Shown: piece by piece, positions 52,666 to 61,049 of the stretch
Numbering within the stretch: the stretch's first letter is position 1
How the letters are laid out: each line of letters starts with the position of its first letter
Source: Bradyrhizobium sp. 21
GTDB taxonomy: Bacteria; Pseudomonadota; Alphaproteobacteria; Rhizobiales; Xanthobacteraceae
Direction: 5' to 3'
DNA: 64,000 nucleotides
NCBI RefSeq assembly: GCF_023073335.1
Contig: NZ_JADPJG010000003.1
Coordinates: 99,789-163,788, forward strand
The notes under the pieces: generated by a model
Seen by the model: only the letters and a program-made list of their open reading frames with translations
Database searches by the model: none
Told to the model about the DNA's origin: nothing
Made by a program: the position numbers and the translations under genes

Positions 52666-54888
52666 ATGCGTGACTGTTTGAACCACCGTGCAGGCTTCGA
52701 CCGTGTCTTGATGACGGTCGCGGCGACCTTCCTCACGGTATCGGCCAGCTCAGCCTTGGCGCAGGATCAGGCGCGCAGCAGCGCCGCCGAGCTTGCGATC
52801 GAAGCCGCGATCCCGCGCCCTGAGCCCGCAAACGTCCCGCCCCCGACCGCATCCGACATCAAGCTCGACACCACCGCCACAGTGCAGGACTCCGCGAAAG
52901 AGCCTGCCAAGGAGCCCGCGAAGGCCGAAGCCGCGCCGGCTCCCGACAAGGTCGAGACCAAGCCTTCCGACGTCGCCACCACGCCTGCCGCTGAGGCACC
53001 GAAGAGCGAGACGGCCAAGACGACCGAGCCTGCCAAGACCGAGCCTGCCAAGGCCGACACTGCCAAGGCCGACACTGCGACGGCCCCTGCCGCCGCGACG
53101 ACCCCGGCCGAACCGCCGAAGGACGTCGCCAAGGAGCAGCCGGCTTCCGAGCCCGTCAAGGCCGCCAGCAACGTTCCCGCCGCCGACCAGCCGGTCGCCG
53201 ACAAGCTCAAGGACATCATCGGCGCCAAGACCTCGCGCCATTTCGACCGCAAGAACGAGCGCGCGGCGATCGAGAAATTTTACGGCGCACGCGACTTCGC
53301 GCCGGTGTGGACGCAAGCCGGCAGCCTGACCGCTGCGGCCAAGGGCGTGATCGCACGGCTGAAGGATGCGGCTTCCGACGGTCTCAACCCGGCCGACTAT
53401 CCGGTGCCGGATTTCGCCGCCACGAGCCCCGATGCGCTCGCGGACGCCGAGCTGAAGCTCACCGCCAGCATGTTCGACTATGCCCGCCAGGCGCAGAGCG
53501 GCCGCATGCACTGGTCGCAGGTCAGTGCTGACATCCTCTATCCCGAGCATCCGACAGATCCGAGCGACGTGCTCGCCAAGGTGACGACCGCGCCGGATGC
53601 CTCCGCAGCGCTCGACAGCTACAATCCGCCGCAGAAGCTCTACAAGGAGCTGAAGGCCAAGCTCGCCGAGCTGCGGGGCCAGGGCAGCGGCCCCGTGGTC
53701 GAGATCGCCGACGGCCCGGCGCTGAAATACACCCCGGCCGGCAAGAAGCAGGCTGAAATCGTCGTCGAAGATCCGCGCGTGCCGCAGCTCCGCGCCAAGC
53801 TCGGCCTCGCCGAGAACGCCAGCGACACCCGCTATGACGCCACCGTCGCCGAAGCCGTGCGCAAATTCCAGAACGGTGCCGAGATCAAGGCGACCGGCAT
53901 CCTCGACGACAAGACGGTCAAGGCCATCAACACCCCGAAGCGCGACAAGCAGATCGACGTGGTGCTGGTGAACATGGAGCGCTTGCGCTGGCTGCCGCGC
54001 GACCTCGGCGTCCCCTCGCTGGGCGATGCCTATGTCATCCTCAACATCCCCGACTACACGCTGAAGGTGATGCAGCGCGGCCAGCAGGTCTGGACCACCC
54101 GCGTCGTCACCGGCAAGCCGGGCCAGCACGCCACCCCGCTGCTGACCGAGACGATGAAGTACATCACGGTCAATCCGACCTGGAACGTGCCGCCGTCGAT
54201 CGTCTATGGCGAATATCTGCCGGCATTGCAGCAGGACCCGACCGTGCTTCAGCGCATGGGTCTGAAGCTCGAGCAGAACCGCGACGGTTCGGTGCACATC
54301 TCGCAGCCGCCCGGTGAAGCCAACGCGCTCGGCCGCATCCGCTTCAACTTCCCCAACAAGTTCCTGGTCTATCAGCACGACACGCCGGACAAGAACCTGT
54401 TCGCCCGGGACGAGCGCGCCTTCAGCCATGGCTGCATGCGCGTGCAGAACCCGGATCAATATGCGTCGGTGCTGCTCAACATCGCGCTGCCGAACGAGAA
54501 GTACACGCCCGAGCGCGTGCGCAGCATGTACGGCAAGGGCGAAGTCGACCTAAAATTCCCGACCCCGATTCCGGTCAACATCACCTACCAGACTGCGTTC
54601 GTGGACGAGGGCGGCAAGCTGCAATTCCGCAAGGATGTCTATGGCCGCGACGCGACCATGATCAACATCCTGAAGAACGGCCGCGGCAAGGATCTCGAGA
54701 ACATCGTCGCACACTCCCAGCCGAGCTATTCGCGCCCGTCGACGACGCTGCCACCCGGCGTGACGGTGGCCAATAACGGCGGCGGCTTCGGCTCGTCCGG
54801 GCCGAACTTCTTCGAGCGGCTGTTCGGGGCGCCGTCCCCGCCGCCGGCTCCGGTCGGCCGCAGGCCACAGCGGGTGTTCACGCGCTGA
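52666..54888 (+). CDS. L,D-transpeptidase (YcbB/LdtD type)
   Basis: The 740-residue periplasmic enzyme has a signal peptide (RVLMTVAATFLTVSASSALA), a low-complexity stretch of about 45-175 rich in A/K/E/P/T (for example KTEPAKADTAKADTATAPAA), a YcbB-type scaffold (FYGARDFAPVWTQAGSLTAA), a peptidoglycan-binding domain around 385-435 (AVRKFQNGAEIKATGILDDK), and a YkuD domain with the catalytic Cys in FSHGCMRVQNPDQYAS near 588. It makes 3-3 cross-links in peptidoglycan. The length matches large YcbB-like members. The partner DUF882 gene follows after 283 bp. Confidence 0.93.
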   Translation: MRDCLNHRAGFDRVLMTVAATFLTVSASSALAQDQARSSAAELAIEAAIPRPEPANVPPPTASDIKLDTTATVQDSAKEPAKEPAKAEAAPAPDKVETKPSDVATTPAAEAPKSETAKTTEPAKTEPAKADTAKADTATAPAAATTPAEPPKDVAKEQPASEPVKAASNVPAADQPVADKLKDIIGAKTSRHFDRKNERAAIEKFYGARDFAPVWTQAGSLTAAAKGVIARLKDAASDGLNPADYPVPDFAATSPDALADAELKLTASMFDYARQAQSGRMHWSQVSADILYPEHPTDPSDVLAKVTTAPDASAALDSYNPPQKLYKELKAKLAELRGQGSGPVVEIADGPALKYTPAGKKQAEIVVEDPRVPQLRAKLGLAENASDTRYDATVAEAVRKFQNGAEIKATGILDDKTVKAINTPKRDKQIDVVLVNMERLRWLPRDLGVPSLGDAYVILNIPDYTLKVMQRGQQVWTTRVVTGKPGQHATPLLTETMKYITVNPTWNVPPSIVYGEYLPALQQDPTVLQRMGLKLEQNRDGSVHISQPPGEANALGRIRFNFPNKFLVYQHDTPDKNLFARDERAFSHGCMRVQNPDQYASVLLNIALPNEKYTPERVRSMYGKGEVDLKFPTPIPVNITYQTAFVDEGGKLQFRKDVYGRDATMINILKNGRGKDLENIVAHSQPSYSRPSTTLPPGVTVANNGGGFGSSGPNFFERLFGAPSPPPAPVGRRPQRVFTR

Positions 54889-55080
54889 GCCAGGCCCAGC
54901 CCCGAATTCCTGAAATTCTGCAATAAGATCAGCGACCTCATCCCCTGGATGGGGTCGTTTAACGTTAACCATTCTCCACCCGATCTCGGGCAGCGGGCGT
55001 TTTTTTGCCACACTCAACCGGTTAGGATCTTAATCTGACTTGGTTTGGGGGCGAGAAGGTCAACCTCGAATTAACCTTCT

Positions 55081-55128
55081 CGCTTTAAGAAAGCGTTCAC
55101 CCTCTTTCGCGCGCTAACGGGGTTAGCG
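55081..55128 (+). other. Two small hairpins in the leader of the DUF882 gene
   Basis: CGCTTTaagAAAGCG (55081-55095) and CGCTAACgggGTTAGCG (55112-55128) are perfect small inverted repeats 16 bp apart, within 45-90 bp of the start codon. They may be a terminator remnant of the preceding gene, a regulator site or an mRNA element. No T-run follows either. Confidence 0.55.
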
Positions 55129-55171
55129 GGAGAGTCCATTTTGAACGCTGGTCGACTGGGTGGGCTCTAAC

Positions 55172-56791
55172 GTGCTGACTGATATCGCACGCCAATTTGC
55201 TGTGCTGTCGTTGTCCCATGCGGGAGTGAAGGCCGGATCGCGGATCGGCCTCGCTGCCGTATTGCTGTTTGCTGCCGCGGGCTCAGTTCACAACGCCGCC
55301 GCGCTGAACGAGACCAAGACGCTCTCCTTCCACCACACCCATTCCGGCGAAGACCTCACCGTCACCTTCAAGCGCGACGGGCGCTACGACGAAGCCGCGC
55401 TGAAGCAGCTCAATCATTTCCTGCGCGACTGGCGCACCCAGGACGAGACGGTGATGGACCGTCACCTCTTCGACATCCTCTGGGAAGTCTATCGCGACGT
55501 CGACGCCAAGCAGCCGATCCAGATCATCTCCTCCTACCGCTCCCCCGCCACCAACGCCATGCTCCGCCGCCGCTCCTCCGGCGTGGCGCGCTTCAGCCAG
55601 CACATGCTGGGGCATGCGATGGATTTCCACATTCCGGGCGTGCCGCTGGAGCAGATCCGGTTCGCCGGCCTGCGCCTTCAGCGCGGCGGCGTCGGCTTTT
55701 ATCCGACCTCGGGCTCGCCCTTCGTGCATCTGGACACCGGCAGCATCCGGCACTGGCCGCGCATGACCCATGACCAGCTCGCCCGCGTCTTCCCGGACGG
55801 CCGCACGGTCCATGTCCCGACCGACGGCACGCCGCTGAAGGGCTATGAACTCGCCAAGGCCGAGATCGAGCGGCGCGGTAACGGCGAGGATTCCGGCAGC
55901 AAGCCGAATTTTTTCACCGCTTTGTTCAAGGGCAAGCCGGCTCCGGCTGCCACGAGCAGCGACGAGGATGACGAGGGCGCGCCCGCCGCGACTGCAAAGC
56001 CCGCCGCGCCGACCGTGGTCGCCGCCGCGACCAAGCCGGCGGATCCGGTACCGACGCCGCGCGCCAAGCCGTCCGTCGCGGCGACGATCCAGCTCGCCTC
56101 GGCCGATGCGCAGATCGTCGCGCCGCCCAAGCCGAAGCCCGCACCCGTGGCTGACAAGCCGGCGGCCGGCAAATCGGCTGACGCAAAGCCCGAGACCCCG
56201 GCCGACATCATCAATGCCCGCGGCTTCTGGGACGCCCCGGCCACTCCGCAACAGGCAACACCGGCTCAAGTGGCTGCGCTGAAGGCCCGCCAGGCGCTTG
56301 CCGCTACCACCGATCCGCAGCCAACCGCGAGCGTCTCCAACGCAACTCTTCAGGCGCTGGCCTACGCGCCGGCCGCCTCCCCGGTCGACCGCGCAAACGT
56401 CGTCGCCGCCTCCGCGCCGATCCCGCGCTCCGCCCGTCCGGCCTCTGCCTCGCGCAACCTCGCGCCCGCGACCGAGATCAACACGGTGGTCGGCAAGAGC
56501 AAGGACGGCATGGTCGCGACCGCGAGCCGGCTCTCCGCGGCCAAGGGCGAAAGCATCTGGCTCAAGATCGTGATGCTGTCACCGAGCGCCAGCCGCGCGA
56601 TGTCGGTGACGCTGATGGGCGACGTCGACACGGCCGCAATGCGCGCCTACTTCGTCAAGCCGAAGGCCGTGATCGCCATGGGTTTTGCCGACGATCCGAT
56701 GCAGGGCCTGTCCTGCGACAGCTTTACGGGCAGCGCCACCGCGAAGCTCGAGACGACGTCCTTCGTCATGCGTACCGCCGCGCTGCGCTGA
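55172..56791 (+). CDS. DUF882 protein, M15-like peptidase domain with Ala/Pro-rich tail
   Basis: From GTG 55172 it has 539 residues; GTG 55160 is four codons earlier and possible. A signal-anchor-like segment (AGSRIGLAAVLLFAAAGSVH) is followed by a DUF882/YcbK domain of about 45-230: SYRSPATNAMLRRRSSGVAR, the zinc motif SQHMLGHAMDF (H-x6-D) and FVHLDTG, so it probably cleaves or binds peptidoglycan peptides. The remaining ~300 residues are Ala/Pro/Lys-rich and unlikely to fold, apart from a C-terminal ~80-residue beta region (NTVVGKSKDGMVATASRLSA...). It follows an L,D-transpeptidase gene, consistent with cell-wall work. Confidence 0.87.
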   Translation: MLTDIARQFAVLSLSHAGVKAGSRIGLAAVLLFAAAGSVHNAAALNETKTLSFHHTHSGEDLTVTFKRDGRYDEAALKQLNHFLRDWRTQDETVMDRHLFDILWEVYRDVDAKQPIQIISSYRSPATNAMLRRRSSGVARFSQHMLGHAMDFHIPGVPLEQIRFAGLRLQRGGVGFYPTSGSPFVHLDTGSIRHWPRMTHDQLARVFPDGRTVHVPTDGTPLKGYELAKAEIERRGNGEDSGSKPNFFTALFKGKPAPAATSSDEDDEGAPAATAKPAAPTVVAAATKPADPVPTPRAKPSVAATIQLASADAQIVAPPKPKPAPVADKPAAGKSADAKPETPADIINARGFWDAPATPQQATPAQVAALKARQALAATTDPQPTASVSNATLQALAYAPAASPVDRANVVAASAPIPRSARPASASRNLAPATEINTVVGKSKDGMVATASRLSAAKGESIWLKIVMLSPSASRAMSVTLMGDVDTAAMRAYFVKPKAVIAMGFADDPMQGLSCDSFTGSATAKLETTSFVMRTAALR

Positions 56792-56806
56792 GGGCTGATA
56801 GCCTTC

Positions 56807-56854
56807 GCTATTTCCAAGATCTGCTAGTTCCAAGAGCTGCTATTTCCAAGAGCT
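56807..56854. repeat. Three 16-bp tandem repeats after the DUF882 gene
   Basis: Units gctatttccaagatct (56807-56822), gctagttccaagagct (56823-56838) and gctatttccaagagct (56839-56854) abut exactly. They start 15 bp after the stop codon and lead into the palindromic element at 56861. Confidence 0.88.
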
Positions 56855-56860
56855 CAGTTT

Positions 56861-56944
56861 CGTAGCCCGGACGGAGCATCGCAATCCGGGATATCGACGC
56901 ACACTGCAAGAACCCGGATTACGCTTGCGCTCCTCCGGGCTGCG
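56861..56944. repeat. Palindromic intergenic element (cccggat type)
   Basis: Arms cgtagcccggacggagcatc (from 56861) plus gcaatccggg mirror cccggattacgcttgcgctc plus ctccgggctgcg (to 56944). The ends (agcccgga/tccgggct) and the inner aatccggg/cccggatt pair well. This is a separate family from the gtcattgcga elements. Confidence 0.8.
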
Positions 56945-56968
56945 ACAGTGGTGTCAGAGGCAAACGCC

Positions 56969-57241
56969 TCAGATCATCCCCAGCGCCTGCATGTAGGTCT
57001 CGAGAATCGTCTCGGCCTCGGCCCGCTCGTTCGGATCCTGCTTGCGCATCCGCACGATGGCGCGCAGCGCCTTGACGTCGTAACCATTGCCCTTGCTTTC
57101 GGCATAGACGTCGCGGATGTCGTCGGAGATCGCCTTCTTCTCTTCCTCCAGCCGCTCGATGCGCTCGATGATGGATTTGAGCTGGTCTTTTGCAAATTTC
57201 GTCGCGGGCTCGTCGTCGCGAACGGCGGCGGAGGTGGCCAT
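56969..57241 (-). CDS. gapR: Nucleoid-associated protein GapR (DUF2312)
   Basis: The 90-residue protein begins at ATG 57241, seven bases after GGGAG; a longer frame to 57358 lacks support. It is mostly one long helix pair: [40 protein letters not shown] and [20 protein letters not shown], ending [11 protein letters not shown]. This is DUF2312, identified in Caulobacter as GapR, a protein that encircles overtwisted DNA and aids replication and segregation. Basic residues line the helices. It is separated from the DUF1244 gene by about 210 bp on the same strand. Confidence 0.93.
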   Translation of the reverse strand: MATSAAVRDDEPATKFAKDQLKSIIERIERLEEEKKAISDDIRDVYAESKGNGYDVKALRAIVRMRKQDPNERAEAETILETYMQALGMI

Positions 57242-57450
57242 CTTGGTACTCCCAATGGAACTGGCAAAACGAGGTGACGCCGGCATCCTCACCGCGCGTG
57301 CTGGTTGACCCTTAGGGTTCGCCGCTCCCGCGTTCAAGGCAGCATCGCGCTCGTCCACAGCGCGCCCACACCTTCCTGCGGCGTGTCGAAGAAAGCTGTT
57401 GTGTAATGCGACTCAAGGGCACCGCATCGGCAGGCGGCCGGCGAGCCCGC

Positions 57451-57753
57451 TCAGTGCCCGGGATGAACCTTCTTCATGGCCTCGAGCTGCTCGGGGTTCG
57501 CCGTGCCCTGGTATTTCGACTTCCAGGTCTCGTAGGGCATGCCGTAAACGGCTTCCCTGCTCTCGTCCTTGCTCAAGGCGACGCCTTGCGCGTCGGCGGC
57601 GTCCTTGAGCCAGTTGGACAGGCAGTTGCGGCAGAAGCCTGCGAGATTCATCAGGTCGATGTTCTGGACGTCCGTCCGCGTCTTCAAATGATCGACCAGG
57701 CGCCGGAAAGCGGCTGCCTCGAGCTCCGTTCTGGTTTTGTCGTCGATTGCCAT
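57451..57753 (-). CDS. DUF1244 family protein
   Basis: From ATG 57753 the protein has 100 residues; the codons before it lack a ribosome site. The DUF1244 core is visible: FRRLVDHLKTRTDVQNIDLM, then NLAGFCRNCLSNWLKDAADA with two Cys spaced CRNC, and YGMPYETWKSKYQG near the end. The CxxC pair suggests metal or redox binding. The family is widespread in Alphaproteobacteria but its function is unknown. It is a single gene, divergent from the DUF1036 gene. Confidence 0.88.
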   Translation of the reverse strand: MAIDDKTRTELEAAAFRRLVDHLKTRTDVQNIDLMNLAGFCRNCLSNWLKDAADAQGVALSKDESREAVYGMPYETWKSKYQGTANPEQLEAMKKVHPGH

Positions 57754-57933
57754 GGCTGGATCCCTCGGCTTGCGAAATTGGCTCTGACCCGGATGGGTCA
57801 CCCTTATGAGATCAGGTGGGGCCTGTCACAGATTTTGCCACATCGCGGCGCAAACGGGCGCGGAGCCGGCTTTGGGGAGTTCCCCGGGGCCCCTACGCCA
57901 AATCGTCAATGATCTGATATAGCTTCCGCGACA

Positions 57934-58533
57934 ATGATCGCCGAATCTCCCCGCTCCCCCCTTCGCCTGCTCGCCCGGTTGGTCCCGGTGCTGGTGGTTG
58001 CCCTGCTGTGCCTCTGGGCCAGCCCGGCCTCCGCCGATTTCCGCCTCTGCAACAACACATCGAGCCGGGTCGGCATCGCGCTCGGCTACAAGGACGCCGA
58101 GGGCTGGACCACCGAGGGCTGGTGGAACATCTCCTCGCGCTCCTGCGAGACCTTGCTGCGGGGAACGCTGGTCGCCCGCTTCTATTACATCTACGCCATC
58201 GACTATGACCGCGGCGGCGAATGGTCGGGCCAGGCCTTCATGTGCTCGCGCGACAAGGAATTCACCATCCGCGGCACCGAGGATTGCCTCGCGCGGGGCT
58301 ATGACCGGACCGGTTATTTCGAGGTCGACACCGGCGAGCAGCGCGCCTGGACGGTGCAGCTCACCGACGCCAACGAGCAGCCGTCGCAGCAGCAGCGCGT
58401 ACCCGGCCTTCCGGGCCCCGTTGGTCCGGGTGGCGGCGTCCCGGGTTTGCCCAATAGTCCGCCCGGTGGTACGCCCCCCGCCGGTCCTGGCCTCCCGCCA
58501 GCCCCTCCGCCCCCATCTGGAAGCAAGCCATGA
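57934..58533 (+). CDS. DUF1036 exported protein with collagen-like tail
   Basis: The 199-residue protein has a signal peptide (LARLVPVLVVALLCLWASPA), then a DUF1036 domain with FRLCNNTSSRVGIALGYKD, EGWWNISSRSCETLLRGTL and RGTEDCLARGYDRTGYFEVD, probably with two disulfides. The last ~45 residues are Pro/Gly-rich (PGLPGPVGPGGGVPGLPNSP), collagen-like and likely disordered. It is periplasmic. Its stop overlaps the pyk start as ATGA, so the pair is translationally coupled, a linkage kept in many Rhizobiales although no shared role is known. Confidence 0.88.
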   Translation: MIAESPRSPLRLLARLVPVLVVALLCLWASPASADFRLCNNTSSRVGIALGYKDAEGWTTEGWWNISSRSCETLLRGTLVARFYYIYAIDYDRGGEWSGQAFMCSRDKEFTIRGTEDCLARGYDRTGYFEVDTGEQRAWTVQLTDANEQPSQQQRVPGLPGPVGPGGGVPGLPNSPPGGTPPAGPGLPPAPPPPSGSKP

Positions 58534-59966
58534 GGCGTCTTCGCCGTATCAAGATTCTCGCGACCCTGGGCCCCGCCTCTTCGGACCTCGCGATGATCCG
58601 CCGCCTGTTCGAGGCCGGCGCCGACCTGTTCCGCATCAACATGAGCCACACCCCGCATGACAAGATGCGGGAGCTGGTGGCGACGATTCGCAACGTCGAG
58701 AGCAGCTATGGCCGGCCGATCGGCATCCTGGTCGACCTCCAGGGGCCGAAGCTCCGGCTCGGGGCCTTCGCCGAAGGCGCGGTCCAGCTCGAGAACGGCC
58801 AGACCTTTACGCTGGATTCCGACAAGACGCCGGGCGATGCCACCCGCGTCCAGCTCCCGCATCCGGAGATCCTGGCCGCGCTGCGGCCGGGCCATTCGCT
58901 ACTGCTCGACGACGGCAAGGTGCGGCTGATCACCGAGGAGACATCGAAGGAGCACGCGGTGACCCGCGTCGTGGTCGGCGGCCGGATGTCCGACCGCAAG
59001 GGCGTCAGCCTGCCCGACACCGACCTGCCGGTCTCGGCGATGACGCCGAAGGACCGCGCCGACCTCGAGGCGGCGCTGGTCACCGGCGTCGACTGGATCG
59101 CGCTGTCCTTCGTGCAGCGCGCCGACGACGTGATCGAGGCCAAGAAGATGATCCGCGGCCGCGCCGCGGTGATGGCCAAGATCGAGAAGCCGCAGGCGAT
59201 CGACCGTCTCGCCGAGATCATCGAGGCCTCCGACGCGCTGATGGTGGCGCGCGGCGACCTCGGCGTCGAGCTGCCGCTGGAGCGTGTGCCCAGCCTGCAG
59301 AAGCAGATGACGCGGATGGCGCGCCGCGCCGGCAAGCCGGTGGTGATCGCAACGCAAATGCTGGAATCGATGATCCAGTCGCCGGTGCCGACCCGCGCCG
59401 AAGTCTCCGACGTCGCCACCGCCGTCTATGAAGGCGCCGACGCCATCATGCTGTCGGCGGAATCGGCGGCCGGCAAATTCCCCGTCGAAGCCGTCTCGAC
59501 CATGAACCGCATTGGCGAGGAGGTCGAGCGCGACCCGATCTATCGCTCCGTCATCACCGCCCAGCGCCCCGCGCCCGAGGCCACCGCCGGCGACGCCATC
59601 GCGGACGCCGCGCGGCAGATCGCTGAGACGCTGGACCTGCCGGCCCTGATCTGCTGGACCAGCTCGGGTTCGACCGCGGCGCGCGTGGCGCGCGAGCGGC
59701 CGAAGCCGCCGATCGTGGCGATCACGCCGAACATCACGGCCGGCCGCCGGCTCGCCGTGGTCTGGGGCGTGCATTGCGTCGTGGCGGAGGATGCGCGCGA
59801 CCAGGACGACATGGTGAGCCGCGCCGGGCAGATCGCGTTCCGGGATGGCTTCGTCCGCGCCGGCCAACGCGTGCTCATCGTCGCTGGCGTGCCGCTCGGC
59901 ATCCCCGGCACCACCAACATGGTCCGCATCGCCTCGGTCGGCCCCGAAGGCGACGCGAATTTGTAG
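58530..59966 (+). CDS. pyk: Pyruvate kinase
   Basis: The 478-residue glycolytic enzyme converts phosphoenolpyruvate and ADP to pyruvate and ATP. Diagnostic parts are RRIKILATLGPASSDLAMIR at the N-terminus, RINMSHTPHDKM, the catalytic-site signature VMAKIEKPQAIDRLAEIIEA with its Lys, DALMVARGDLGVELPLERVP and TQMLESMIQSPVPTRAEVSD. The C-terminal domain is of full length. It overlaps the DUF1036 gene by four bases and is followed by a terminator hairpin. Confidence 0.97.
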   Translation: MRRLRRIKILATLGPASSDLAMIRRLFEAGADLFRINMSHTPHDKMRELVATIRNVESSYGRPIGILVDLQGPKLRLGAFAEGAVQLENGQTFTLDSDKTPGDATRVQLPHPEILAALRPGHSLLLDDGKVRLITEETSKEHAVTRVVVGGRMSDRKGVSLPDTDLPVSAMTPKDRADLEAALVTGVDWIALSFVQRADDVIEAKKMIRGRAAVMAKIEKPQAIDRLAEIIEASDALMVARGDLGVELPLERVPSLQKQMTRMARRAGKPVVIATQMLESMIQSPVPTRAEVSDVATAVYEGADAIMLSAESAAGKFPVEAVSTMNRIGEEVERDPIYRSVITAQRPAPEATAGDAIADAARQIAETLDLPALICWTSSGSTAARVARERPKPPIVAITPNITAGRRLAVVWGVHCVVAEDARDQDDMVSRAGQIAFRDGFVRAGQRVLIVAGVPLGIPGTTNMVRIASVGPEGDANL

Positions 59967-60003
59967 GTCCGCCGGCACCCGGCAAACAAAAAAGTCGAAA
60001 AAC

Positions 60004-60052
60004 AACCCCATGCACAGTAGCCGGCTGGTCCGGCGACGATGCTGGGGTTTTT
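60004..60052. terminator. Terminator after pyk
   Basis: aacccca (60004-60010) pairs with tggggtt (60043-60049), extended by gca/tgc with one bulged base and by an inner ccggc/gccgg-like stem; ttttt follows (60048-60052), and an A-run lies on the other side (aaaaaagtcgaaaaac). It can end pyk transcripts and possibly those of the convergent tetR gene. Confidence 0.7.
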
Positions 60053-60117
60053 CGGAAAGACGCATCCGGGCAATGCCCTGGGCGCAATCAGGTCACCACG
60101 TCGATCCGGCGGGCAAT

Positions 60118-60798
60118 TTACGCCCCAACCAGCGCTTTCGCCGCCGGTAGCAGCGTCTGCTGCACCACGAGCCCCCTGGCGCGGGCGTCCATGACGCCGA
60201 CCGCGCGCAGCGCCAGCAGGGTCACGGTCTGCACGGCATCGCGCATCCTGGCGGGATCTTCGAGATTATCCGGCGCGAGCGGTCCGACCAGGGCCTCATG
60301 CAGCGCACCGAGCAGCGCAGTGGCGGCGAGCGCGGTGTCCTGCGCCGGCAGATGACCGGCACGCACGGCGGCGTCGATCCGCGCAGCCATCTCGCCCGCG
60401 ATCTCGCGCCGGCTGGCCAGGCGCGAGGCGCTGACATCGACATCCACCGGCTCGGCCAGGATGCCCCAGGCCAGCCTGCGCTGCGACAGGGTATGAACCG
60501 CCACGGTGGTTACGGCCGCCGCCAGCGCCGAGGATGGCCCCGGCGCGGCATCCGCCGCCCGCCGGATCGCCGCGAGTTCGTCGCGGGAGACCTCGGCGAT
60601 CAATTCGGAGATCAGCTCGGCCTTGGAGGGGAAATAGCGGTAGACCGTACCCGCAGCGACGCTGGCGCGAACCGCGACCGGCGCAATCTGCACCGCCGCC
60701 ATCCCGCCTTCCGCTGCCGCCTCCCGCGCCGCCGCCAGTATCGCACTGCGCCTTGCCGCGAGGCGCTTCACCACTTGATGCGTCCGCCGATAAACCAT
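60118..60798 (-). CDS. TetR family transcriptional regulator
   Basis: ATG 60798 gives 226 residues. The N-terminal helix-turn-helix is RRSAILAAAREAAAEGGMAA, IAPVAVRASVAAGTVYRYFP and SKAELISELIAEVSRDELAA. The C-terminal ligand domain is Ala-rich and unremarkable. It is convergent with pyk and divergent from the PAP2 gene; none of the usual targets (efflux pump, acyl-CoA dehydrogenase) is next to it. Its ligand is unknown. The gene lies within an AT-richer promoter gap of 250 bp. Confidence 0.9.
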   Translation of the reverse strand: MVYRRTHQVVKRLAARRSAILAAAREAAAEGGMAAVQIAPVAVRASVAAGTVYRYFPSKAELISELIAEVSRDELAAIRRAADAAPGPSSALAAAVTTVAVHTLSQRRLAWGILAEPVDVDVSASRLASRREIAGEMAARIDAAVRAGHLPAQDTALAATALLGALHEALVGPLAPDNLEDPARMRDAVQTVTLLALRAVGVMDARARGLVVQQTLLPAAKALVGA

Positions 60799-61049
60799 GG
60801 CGCGCTTCCTGTCCCACACGCCAGCCGCACGCCCTGCGGCCGAACGCTTCGTCACTGCAATAGATGCAAATCGCCCCGCAAGGACTGAACAACTATTCAG
60901 AGGGGATGACAAGGTGCAAATGCACAAAGCCTCCCACCCGCTAAAAACGTCGCGAATTGGTTTGGTGAAGGGGTAACCACGATCGTTACCGCCATCTTAA
61001 ACCTGCTCCGCGACTGTGCTGCGATACTGCGATCCCACCTCGGTGCAGC

